Below are positions 1-6,188 of a stretch of 7,581 bases of DNA, in pieces (the stretch's first letter is position 1; each line of letters starts with the position of its first letter). The notes beneath the pieces were generated by a model that was given only the letters and a program-made list of their open reading frames with translations, searched no databases and was not told the DNA's origin. This DNA comes from JBCBEX01 sp039027055 (lineage in GTDB: Bacteria > Bacteroidota > Rhodothermia > Rhodothermales > Rubricoccaceae): assembly GCA_039027055.1 (NCBI GenBank), contig JBCCLD010000225.1, forward strand, positions 1-7,581, read 5' to 3'. Position numbers and translations under genes: made by a program.

Positions 1-119
1 CCGGTTTGGTCGTCGCTCAAGTTATACTCGATGCGCTCTTTATCGCCGTAGGGGTCAGTTGCCTCGATATAGCGAATCAAGCTGTAGTTCCCTAAATCAA
101 AACCACTTTTGAGCTCAGT
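1..119 (-). pseudogene. RHS/YD-repeat protein fragment
   Basis: Read on the minus strand, this stretch is open to the window edge. It gives about 39 residues containing LIRYIEATDPYGDKERIEYN, which resembles the YD/RHS repeat theme (hydrophobic strand, TDPxG, then a charged strand with an aromatic residue) of large secreted RHS proteins. No start codon is visible and the frame continues past position 1, so this is only an internal piece. GC is 48% (58 of 120 bases) against 67-68% in the next 120 bases, so composition changes abruptly where homology changes. The same frame stays open antisense to the GMC fragment without recognisable content, so the gene-like part ends near 110-125. Either an RHS gene was broken by recombination here or this is an assembly join; the sequence alone cannot decide. 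The family call rests on one motif. Confidence 0.45.
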
Positions 120-281
120 GATGACGGCGTCGTGGACCCGTTTGGCCGCACGCACGACGTGGCCAACCTCTTCATCGCCGACGCGAGCTTCTTTCCGTCG
201 TCCGGCGCGACCAACCCGACGTTGACCATCGCCGCCCACGCGCTCCGCATCGGCGACTACCTCACAGGCGAAGTCCTCTAG
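120..281 (+). pseudogene. GMC oxidoreductase, C-terminal fragment only
   Basis: The plus-strand frame ending at TAG 279-281 reads VDPFGRTHDVANLFIADASF and then FFPSSGATNPTLTIAAHALR. This is the hallmark C-terminal block of GMC-family FAD-dependent alcohol/sugar oxidoreductases (GMC_oxred_C). The Asn of the NPT motif (codon 213-215) occupies the second catalytic His/Asn position known in the family. A full-length member is about 500-570 residues. Here the N-terminal Rossmann FAD domain, the middle domain and the His-containing HxMGTxRM block are absent, because the frame meets TAA at 93-95 and the sequence changes to RHS-like DNA near 110-125. The clear homology begins around 129-132, and the remainder cannot fold or bind FAD by itself. 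It may be a true remnant or an intact gene cut by an assembly join. Coordinates begin at the approximate junction, not at a start codon. Confidence 0.8.
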
Positions 282-284
282 CGA

Positions 285-312
285 GCTAGCGGCCCACGCT
301 GGCGACGCTAGC
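285..312. terminator. Hairpin between two convergent stops
   Basis: GCTAGCG (285-291) and CGCTAGC (306-312) are a perfect 7-bp inverted repeat. An inner GCC/GGC pairing (292-294 with 301-303) could lengthen the stem with a two-base bulge. It sits in the 26-bp gap between the GMC stop (279-281) and the rraA stop (308-310) and overlaps the latter. No U-tract follows on either strand, so if it acts as a bidirectional terminator it is a weak or Rho-assisted one. Confidence 0.35.
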
Positions 313-799
313 CTACGAGACTGGGTGCGGACGGTCCCACCACGATGCCGTCGCCGTCGGCGGCGACGTAGTGGCCGGGCGTGAACGTGACGCCTGCAAA
401 CGTGACGGAGAGGCTGGTCTGCCCCTCGCCGCGCTTGATCGTCTTGCGCGGGTGCGTCCCGAGCGCCTTAAGACCGACGGCCACCTCGGCAATCTCGTGG
501 CGGTCGCGGATCGATCCGTAGATCACGAGGCCCGCCCAGCCGTTGTCGCGAGCCAGCGCGGCCACGTTGCCGCCGCAGAGCGCACAGCGCCGCGATCCGC
601 CGCCGTCCACCACCAACACGCGGCCGTTCCCCGGCTGGGCGAGGGTTTGCTTGACGAGCAGGTTGTCTTCGAACACCTTGACCGTTTCGATGACGCCGTG
701 GAAGGCGAGGTGGCCGCCGTAGTCGCCGAAGAGTGGGTCGGCCGCCACCCAGTCGGGATGCACGTCGAGGACGTCGGCGGTGTAGAGAGGAGAAGACAT
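308..799 (-). CDS. rraA: RraA family protein (RNase E regulator / HMG aldolase-like)
   Basis: This 163-residue protein is full length for the RraA family (about 160 residues). RraA trimers bind and inhibit RNase E in E. coli; relatives are class II 4-hydroxy-4-methyl-2-oxoglutarate aldolases. Visible family blocks are TADVLD (residues 7-12), FEDN (43-46), RVLVVDGGGS (60-69), DNGWAGLVIYGSIRD (85-99), ALGTHPRKTIKRGEGQ (112-127) and VTFAGVTFTPGHYVAADGDG (132-151). Arg98-Asp99 keep the RD pair of the aldolase motif D-X20-R-D, but the Asp expected at residue 77 is Gly (CALCGG instead of the usual CALLGD). The catalytic metal/substrate site is therefore incomplete, so a non-enzymatic role or altered chemistry is possible. 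I chose ATG 797-799 because TADVLD then sits at the usual distance from the N-terminus; an in-frame ATG at 821-823 would add eight unconserved residues. No clear Shine-Dalgarno precedes either. It is convergent with the GMC remnant and divergent from the barrel gene, so probably monocistronic. Confidence 0.87.
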   Translation of the reverse strand: MSSPLYTADVLDVHPDWVAADPLFGDYGGHLAFHGVIETVKVFEDNLLVKQTLAQPGNGRVLVVDGGGSRRCALCGGNVAALARDNGWAGLVIYGSIRDRHEIAEVAVGLKALGTHPRKTIKRGEGQTSLSVTFAGVTFTPGHYVAADGDGIVVGPSAPSLVG

Positions 800-888
800 G
801 GTGGCAGATGATGCGTAGTACATAGGCAGGGGGCGGAGGATACGTCGGGGTCTACATCCGTAGCTTGCTGCGCTCCGTCTGCCCTACC

Positions 889-2265
889 ATGCGCCTGCTC
901 CCTCTCGTTCTGCTCGCCTCCGCTGCCCTGTTCGCTTCGGCGGCAGCCGTTGCGCAGCCTCTCACGTTCGGGCACGCCGCCGACCCATTCGAAGCGCCGC
1001 AACGGCGTGGCTTCGGCACCGTAACGCAGAGCGAGATCGCGCTGCTGGGCGGCCCCTCGTTCATCGACGACCGCTGGCGAGCCTTTGGCGGCATCGAGGC
1101 ACGACTGAGCACCACGCGCCTGGGCGTCGGCGTGCTGATTCCGGGGCGCACCGGCGTCTCCGGCATCTACGAGGAGGACTACGACGAGCCCTACGACGCG
1201 CTCCGCCGCCTGCTGCACCTCCGTCTCAACCCGACCGCGACCTCGCCGGTCTACCTCCGCCTTGGCCCCATCGAGCAGATGCGGCTGGGGACTGGGCTCC
1301 TCCTCGACGGATTCGCTACCACGGCAGCCTGGGAGGAGCGGACGGTTGGCGCTGAGGCCGCCGTCCGTGTCGGCGCCGTCTCGCTGGCCGGTTTCGTCGA
1401 AGACGTCCGCCTCGACGGCCTCATCGGCGCCCAACTCGCTTTCGAGCCGCTACGACGCGTAACTGGGCCGCTGGAACGCACACGCCTGACGCTCGAAGGC
1501 ACGTACGATCTCGCGCTCGCGGACGTGCGGGCGGACGCCCCCGCTGACAGCGTGGCGCTGCCGCTCGCGGTGGGCGCGACCCTTCAGGTGCCGCTCCGGG
1601 GCGAGGTGCTCACGGTCGGCCCGTATGCCTCGGGCGGGTATCAGTGGGAGCGCGGGGCCAGTGTCGAGATCGGCATCGAGGCCCTGGCGGTGCGCTTCGC
1701 CGACCTTGTTGACGTGCAAGCACGCCTGGGCGTCTACGGGTACGAGGGCGGCGTGCGCGTCGCGCCCTTCGATGCGTTCTACCCCCTGCTCAGGTCGGGT
1801 GAGATCGTTCAGGCCAACCCGTTTTACGAGGCCCCTGGAGCCCCGCAACGCTCGGCGGTCCTTGCTGTAGACTCCATCGAAGCCGGCGGAGGGGTGCATG
1901 TCGACGTGCAGATGCGCCTGGGTGAGAGCCTACTGCTTGCTCAAACAGTGCGGCTTCCCACAGACGGCCAGCCCCTCGGTGCCCACCGGCTGCGCGCGGC
2001 CTACGCGACGTCGCAGGGGCTCCGCTTCATCTTCGCGTTCGAGCGCGGCGGCGTCCGTACGCTCGGCGACATCTTCCAGGGCTTCGACGCCGACCTGACC
2101 ACGCTCCGGTTCGACGTGGACTACCCGGTGACGCGCCGTATCGTGGCCCGCATGCGCGCGCGCTATGGGTTTCGCCGACTCCCGACCGACGAAGTCGGTC
2201 ACCCGGCGGCATACCTCGTCGAGCGGCGCTTTGAACCAACGGTGGGGTTCCGCTTCCGATTTTAG
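889..2265 (+). CDS. Exported outer-membrane beta-barrel protein, unknown family
   Basis: A 458-residue protein. Residues 1-22 are a clear signal peptide (MRLLPLVLL, an Ala-rich core, then AVA before Gln23). The rest is a long series of short alternating-hydrophobicity strands rich in Arg, Leu, Val, Gly and Phe, separated by acidic loops such as YEEDYDEPYD. The chain ends FRFRF with a terminal Phe, the usual sorting signature of outer-membrane barrels. No plug, TonB box, OmpA or enzymatic motif is visible, and I do not recognise the family; a transporter, an adhesin scaffold or an exopolysaccharide-associated barrel are all possible. An upstream in-frame TTG at 865 would put eight residues (LRSVCPT region) before the signal peptide, which makes ATG 889 the better start. 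It is divergent from rraA (89-bp gap) and convergent with the sensor kinase (19-bp gap), with no operon partner visible. Codon use looks like its neighbours. Confidence 0.75.
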   Translation: MRLLPLVLLASAALFASAAAVAQPLTFGHAADPFEAPQRRGFGTVTQSEIALLGGPSFIDDRWRAFGGIEARLSTTRLGVGVLIPGRTGVSGIYEEDYDEPYDALRRLLHLRLNPTATSPVYLRLGPIEQMRLGTGLLLDGFATTAAWEERTVGAEAAVRVGAVSLAGFVEDVRLDGLIGAQLAFEPLRRVTGPLERTRLTLEGTYDLALADVRADAPADSVALPLAVGATLQVPLRGEVLTVGPYASGGYQWERGASVEIGIEALAVRFADLVDVQARLGVYGYEGGVRVAPFDAFYPLLRSGEIVQANPFYEAPGAPQRSAVLAVDSIEAGGGVHVDVQMRLGESLLLAQTVRLPTDGQPLGAHRLRAAYATSQGLRFIFAFERGGVRTLGDIFQGFDADLTTLRFDVDYPVTRRIVARMRARYGFRRLPTDEVGHPAAYLVERRFEPTVGFRFRF

Positions 2266-2284
2266 GGCGAGTGGACCAGCCCGC

Positions 2285-5200
2285 TTAGCGCGGTTTCCAT
2301 CCGACCGGCTCGGCTGCCAGCACGCGTTCCAACGCCGCGCGCAGCTCGTGCTCGTCGGCTTCACTCCACACGATGCCGATCCGTCCTGGTTCTTCGGGAG
2401 GCGTGGACACGACGAACAGCCGAGGCGGCACCGCGGAGTCGCTAGACGCCGTGACGGCCTCGTAGATACGCTGGGCCTCGCTCGTATTCACCGCGTGCAC
2501 CACGATCACATCGTAAGGAAACAGCCGAAGTGCTCGCCGCGATGCCCTCATCGACTTCGTGACCCGGACAACGCCCTTCTGCTTCAGGTACGCCCGCAGC
2601 ATGGGCGCATAGTACCCGTGGACCCCGACATAGAGGAACGAAAGGCCCTCGATGGGGGGGGCTTCGGTCTGCGGTGCCGTCTCGAAGGCAGAGGTTGCAC
2701 CACGGCGGTCGTAACGAGGCCAGCGGAGTGTGACCGAGGTGCCTTGTCCGGGTTGGCTCTCGACCCGCATCTCGCCTTGCATGCGCTCCATCACGGCGTT
2801 CACGATGTAGAGCCCCAGGCCTGATCCTTCGTGCGAGCGCCCTCGGCCCGACGAGACCTGGGTGAACGCTTCTTTCATACGGCTCAGGGTGCGTGTGTCG
2901 AATCCGCACCCCGTATCGTTCACGCGTAGCAAAATGCTGTCGGCGTCCGCATCGAGTACGACTGCAATGCCCCCGTCGTCGGTGAATTTGACGGCGTTGC
3001 TCAGGACATGATCGACCGCACGGCGGAATGCGGAGGCGTCGAGCACGGCCGGCATGGTGAGGTGCTCCGGCGAGAGTCGGAGGTAGAGTCCCTTTTCCGC
3101 CGCGTGCGGTGCGTAGCTGTCGACCAGTTCAGTTACGATATCGGCGACCTCGACTTCTTCAGGGTCGAGCGTGAACTGTCCGGATTGTACGTTGGCCACG
3201 TCCATGAGGTCGGTCACCGTACGCGTCAAGCGCTGAGTGCCAGCCAAGATGGTGTGGGCGAACGCGGCACCGTCCGGATCGTGCGTGTCGAGGTGCGAGG
3301 CGAGGAGTTCGGCCGAGCCCAGCATGGCTGTGAGGGGCGTCCGGAGCTCGTGTGAGGCGTTCTGGAGCAGGTGCGTCTTGAGTTCGTCGGCCTCCGCAAG
3401 TTGCCGGTTGGACGCCTCGAGCCGCTGATTCATCTGGTCGAGCCGACGGCGCCGGAGGCGTTCCAGTTCCAGTTCTCGACGGTGTGCGCGTAGGCGAAGA
3501 GTGGTGACTGCCCACAGGAGCACTATTCCTAGCACCACATATACGCTGTAGGCTGGCCACGAGCGATACCACGGCGGAAGTACCCGGAAGCGGTACTGGG
3601 CTTCCTCGCTCACAATGCCGTGGACGTTGCGCGCCCGCACCCGGAAGACGTATTGCTTCCGCTCGGGCAGGTTGGTGTAGCTGCGGGTCGTCTCGTGGGT
3701 CCACGCACTCCACTCGGCGTCGAAGCCTTCGAGGCGGTACTGGTAGACGACGCGCTCCGGCGCATTGTAGCTCGGCGCAGCTACCTCGAAGCGTAGTTCC
3801 TCGCGCGAGTATCCCAGGACGGGGCGCTCGTCGCTGCCCTGCGCTGGGGCGATGCGGCCTTGGCCATGGGTCCCGCCGAAGAGTAGCGTCTTGCCCCGGT
3901 CTACCTGGCGAAAGAGCGGACGATAGGGCGCGTCGTACCGCTTGGGCGCGTTCGGGTCGTAGCAAAGCAGGCCGTCCTCGGTGGCGAGCCACACGTGCTG
4001 TCCGTCCGACGCGATGTGGGAGATGTGCAGATCGTCGAGCGGGAGGTCGGGGCGTCTCAGGCGGCGATACCCCGTAGGCGTCCGCTCGAACAGCAGCAAC
4101 TCTCGGCCACGTACGACCCAGAGCTCGTCGCCGATCTCGCTCAGCAACAGATAAGTCTTCCCGTCGAGGTCTAGGGTGCTATTGAGCAGGCTGTCTGCGA
4201 CGAGCCCCACGCCCCCCTCGGCGTTGGGCGTGGCGCGGTAGACGCCCTCCTCGCCCGCTGCCGCAAACGCTCCGCCGATCTCTGTGTAGACGAGGCGTCC
4301 GTCGGGTCGGTCGTCGTCCGCCAAGGTCTGGATGTCTGGCGTGAGCAACCCTGCCTCCAGATCGAGCAGGAGCACCTCGCCACCCGCCAGGGTGACCCAG
4401 AGGGTCTCGCCGCGCTGGCCGATGGCAAACACGTCGCCGTCCAACTGCGCCACGCGCCCCACGACGCGCCAGGTACCGGCCTCTGTAACCTGAAGCAGCA
4501 CCAAGCCGTCCCTGAGCCCTGCGTACACATAGCGGGGGTTTCCCTTCACTTCGTGCAGCGTGAATGTGACCTCATCCGACACGCGCACTGCTTGCTCTCC
4601 CGTGATGTCAAACAGCCCGGCGTTGGTCGCAGCAAGTATGCGCCCGCCGATGTCGCTCAGCGCCCAGGCCTGACCGTGCTCCGTGAGCACCGGCTCCCAC
4701 CGCGGGTCCGCGACCGCAGCCCGGTAGACCCCGAGCGCCGTCGTCGCGTACAGCCGTTCGCCGCTCCGGACTACCTGTGTTGCCAAACCAAGGAGCCCCT
4801 GCTCGGCTTCATACCGTCGGATGCTCGGGAGTACATCGACGCGCAGGAGGCCGTTGTAGAGCGCAGCCCAGAGGCCCCCCTGGTGATCAAACGTCAGATC
4901 GAGCACCCACTCATCCTCTGAGAGAGGAACCTGGTCGATCAGCGAGCCTTGCTCGTTGAGCAGCACGATGCCCCCCCCGAACGTGCCTACCGCGTAGACC
5001 TCACCGTCGGGTGTTGGCACGACCGCGAACGCGTAGGGCCGATGGTTTTCGAAGAGCGCGCGCCCCTCAAACGACAGCGCCTCCATCGTGCTTCCGCTCA
5101 ATCGGTAGAATTGACCGGAGCGCGTTCCCATCAGCATGCTTCCGCTGCGCTCCTGGTGCAAGGCGAATAGTTGGTGGTCGGCAAGCGCCTCGGTCCCAGC

Positions 5201-5788
5201 GACGACTTCTAACTGGCCCTCCTGCCACCGCCGGAGCGGTTGGCCACGCAGGTGCACGAAGAGCGTATCGTTCAGTACGTAGGTCCTACTAATCGGGGCC
5301 TCAGGCTGGACGACCTCGAAGCGCTCGCCGTCCCAGAAGAGCAGGTGGTGCCGTCCCTGGAAAATCACCTGCTCGCCAGCGACCAGCGTGTTCCAGATAT
5401 CTCCGTAGTCTTCGTCTGGTAGATGGTACCGCAGGCTCTCGTAGCGAAGCTGGCCCAGGGAGTCTGGCACCAACTGGCCTATTTCGTCGATCCCACCTAC
5501 GAAGAGCTGGCCGTCGTCATCGACGGCGATTGCGCGCGCTAAATAATTCGGAATGGACTGCGTTTGCCAACCTTGACCGTCAAAGAGTGCCAGCCCCCCG
5601 TTATTTCCCACAACGATCTGTCCTCGGCTGTCCTGGACGACCGTCCAGTTCTGGGGCTCCAGTCCTAGGTCTCCCGAGTCGTAGCGCAGGCTAAACAGCG
5701 GCTGACCCTGCGCGGCGTTTTGCCCCAATACCGCAGAGGCTTCGGCTCCAACGAGCAGCAGCAACAGGATGTAGCTAAAACGAGGCAT
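2285..5788 (-). CDS. Propeller/Y_Y_Y sensor histidine kinase with degenerate receiver-like tail
   Basis: A 1167-residue membrane histidine kinase. Residues 1-22 are a signal peptide cut before Gln23. Residues about 38-640 form a periplasmic two-component-regulator beta-propeller, with repeats such as GGLWAALYNGLLRVD (304-318) and HVWLATEDGLLCYDP (598-612). Residues about 660-737 match the Y_Y_Y domain (VVYQYRLEGFDAEWSAW at 680-696). A membrane helix lies near 746-764 and a basic coiled coil at 766-808. HisKA contains SHELRTP with phospho-acceptor His813. HATPase_c shows the N-box (Asn931), G1 (DTGCGF 958-963), F-box (Phe975) and G2 (GSGLGL 988-993), so catalysis looks intact. The last ~110 residues (1048-1158) have receiver-like alternation, but the phospho-acceptor Asp is replaced by His1098 and the acidic pair and Lys are missing. 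No HTH domain follows, unlike Bacteroides hybrid regulators, so a separate response regulator is needed; none is in the window. The signal sensed is unknown; family members often sense glycans. It is divergent from the repeat peptide gene. Confidence 0.92.
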   Translation of the reverse strand: MPRFSYILLLLLVGAEASAVLGQNAAQGQPLFSLRYDSGDLGLEPQNWTVVQDSRGQIVVGNNGGLALFDGQGWQTQSIPNYLARAIAVDDDGQLFVGGIDEIGQLVPDSLGQLRYESLRYHLPDEDYGDIWNTLVAGEQVIFQGRHHLLFWDGERFEVVQPEAPISRTYVLNDTLFVHLRGQPLRRWQEGQLEVVAGTEALADHQLFALHQERSGSMLMGTRSGQFYRLSGSTMEALSFEGRALFENHRPYAFAVVPTPDGEVYAVGTFGGGIVLLNEQGSLIDQVPLSEDEWVLDLTFDHQGGLWAALYNGLLRVDVLPSIRRYEAEQGLLGLATQVVRSGERLYATTALGVYRAAVADPRWEPVLTEHGQAWALSDIGGRILAATNAGLFDITGEQAVRVSDEVTFTLHEVKGNPRYVYAGLRDGLVLLQVTEAGTWRVVGRVAQLDGDVFAIGQRGETLWVTLAGGEVLLLDLEAGLLTPDIQTLADDDRPDGRLVYTEIGGAFAAAGEEGVYRATPNAEGGVGLVADSLLNSTLDLDGKTYLLLSEIGDELWVVRGRELLLFERTPTGYRRLRRPDLPLDDLHISHIASDGQHVWLATEDGLLCYDPNAPKRYDAPYRPLFRQVDRGKTLLFGGTHGQGRIAPAQGSDERPVLGYSREELRFEVAAPSYNAPERVVYQYRLEGFDAEWSAWTHETTRSYTNLPERKQYVFRVRARNVHGIVSEEAQYRFRVLPPWYRSWPAYSVYVVLGIVLLWAVTTLRLRAHRRELELERLRRRRLDQMNQRLEASNRQLAEADELKTHLLQNASHELRTPLTAMLGSAELLASHLDTHDPDGAAFAHTILAGTQRLTRTVTDLMDVANVQSGQFTLDPEEVEVADIVTELVDSYAPHAAEKGLYLRLSPEHLTMPAVLDASAFRRAVDHVLSNAVKFTDDGGIAVVLDADADSILLRVNDTGCGFDTRTLSRMKEAFTQVSSGRGRSHEGSGLGLYIVNAVMERMQGEMRVESQPGQGTSVTLRWPRYDRRGATSAFETAPQTEAPPIEGLSFLYVGVHGYYAPMLRAYLKQKGVVRVTKSMRASRRALRLFPYDVIVVHAVNTSEAQRIYEAVTASSDSAVPPRLFVVSTPPEEPGRIGIVWSEADEHELRAALERVLAAEPVGWKPR

Positions 5789-5858
5789 CGGGCACCAGGG
5801 AGGAGACGTGAATTGTTCCTCGCAAGCGGTATTCCCTTCTCCTGTCGCGTATGTAAAC

Positions 5859-5888
5859 TTGGAAGGTTCCCTTTTCGTCCACTATTAT
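5859..5888 (+). promoter_or_regulatory. Candidate sigma70-like promoter for the repeat peptide
   Basis: TTGGAA (5859-5864) and TATTAT (5883-5888) are spaced by 18 bp, close to the -35/-10 consensus. They lie in an AT-richer strip of otherwise GC-rich DNA. Transcription starting near 5895 would leave a leader of roughly 28 nt before ATG 5924. No Shine-Dalgarno is apparent in that leader. The opposite strand of this 135-bp gap must also carry the kinase promoter, for which I see no convincing match. Confidence 0.5.
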
Positions 5889-5923
5889 TCTGCTCGCTCT
5901 ATCCACCACTAATCTCTCCTAGC

Positions 5924-6094
5924 ATGAAGACCACCCTACAGGTACTCGCGCTTGGGTGTGCCCTCGCAGCAATGCTGTTCGTTGGCGAAAAGCAGGGCAC
6001 CAACCGCCCCGGCCAAGTCGACGACGGCATCGCTTACTTCGGCGAAAAGCAGGGCACCAACCGCCCCGGCCAAGTCGACGACGGCATCGCCTAG
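5924..6094 (+). CDS. Short exported peptide with two identical 17-residue repeats
   Basis: A 56-residue product of unrecognised family. Residues 1-20 (MKTTLQVLALGCALAAMLFV) have the basic start and hydrophobic core of a signal peptide or single membrane anchor. Residues 21-37 and 40-56 are the same sequence, GEKQGTNRPGQVDDGIA, joined by Tyr-Phe, and the second unit ends exactly at the stop codon. The unit is hydrophilic, rich in Gly, Gln and Asp, and slightly acidic. Cys12 lies too close to the N-terminus, in a poor lipobox, for a lipoprotein call. Evidence that it is a real gene: its own promoter-like element at 5859-5888, ATG with a short leader, an export-type N-terminus, a stop at the repeat boundary and a strong terminator 21 bp after the stop. 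It is divergent from the sensor kinase. A secreted signalling, structural or bacteriocin-like peptide are all possible; nothing in the sequence chooses between them. The same frame is open upstream to 5720 but inside the kinase gene, so that extension is rejected. Confidence 0.65.
   Translation: MKTTLQVLALGCALAAMLFVGEKQGTNRPGQVDDGIAYFGEKQGTNRPGQVDDGIA
5984..6090 (+). repeat. Exact 50-bp tandem repeat, 57-bp period
   Basis: Positions 5984-6033 and 6041-6090 are identical over 50 bases, each beginning GGCGAAAAGCAGG and ending GACGGCATCGC, with a 7-base spacer between them. The period is 57 bp, 19 codons, so copy-number change would keep the reading frame of the 5924-6094 gene. There is no synonymous difference between the copies, which points to recent duplication or ongoing homogenisation. 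Confidence 0.97.
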
Positions 6095-6115
6095 CGTACG
6101 CTTAGCACCATCAGC

Positions 6116-6160
6116 AACGAGGCCGACCCCCATTCCGGAGGTCGGCCTCGTTGTTTCTGT
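6116..6160 (+). terminator. Strong intrinsic terminator after the repeat peptide gene
   Basis: AACGAGGCCGACC (6116-6128) and GGTCGGCCTCGTT (6140-6152) form a perfect 13-bp GC-rich stem around an 11-base loop, followed by a T-rich tail TTGTTTCTGT (6151-6160). It begins 21 bp after the peptide stop. It also lies 29 bp beyond the nadA stop on the opposite strand; without a good T-run in that direction it may stop nadA transcripts less efficiently. Confidence 0.9.
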
Positions 6161-6188
6161 GCGGCACTGGTTCGTGACAGCTCTCTGG

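Noticed and set aside
371..811. Plus-strand open frame opposite rraA
   Set aside because: Exact shadow of a conserved family protein, with no recognisable content.
523..1434. Long open frame on the minus strand across rraA and the barrel gene
   Set aside because: It is antisense or out of frame to two well-supported genes, low in complexity and lacking any domain. Long spurious frames are expected at this GC.
2265..2293. Possible terminators between the barrel and kinase stops (GGGC/GCCC and CCGC/GCGG)
   Set aside because: Only 4-bp stems with no proper T-run; no better than chance in GC-rich DNA.
3159..3992. 277-codon minus-strand frame inside the kinase gene
   Set aside because: Arg/Pro-rich translation in an alternative frame of a gene with intact kinase motifs; no independent evidence.
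5720..5923. N-terminal extension of the repeat peptide
   Set aside because: It would start inside the kinase coding region and place the signal-like segment in the middle of the protein; the promoter-like element at 5859-5888 lies within it.
5984..6090. CRISPR array
   Set aside because: Only two 50-bp copies separated by 7 bases and lying in a coding frame; spacers are far too short and no cas genes are present.
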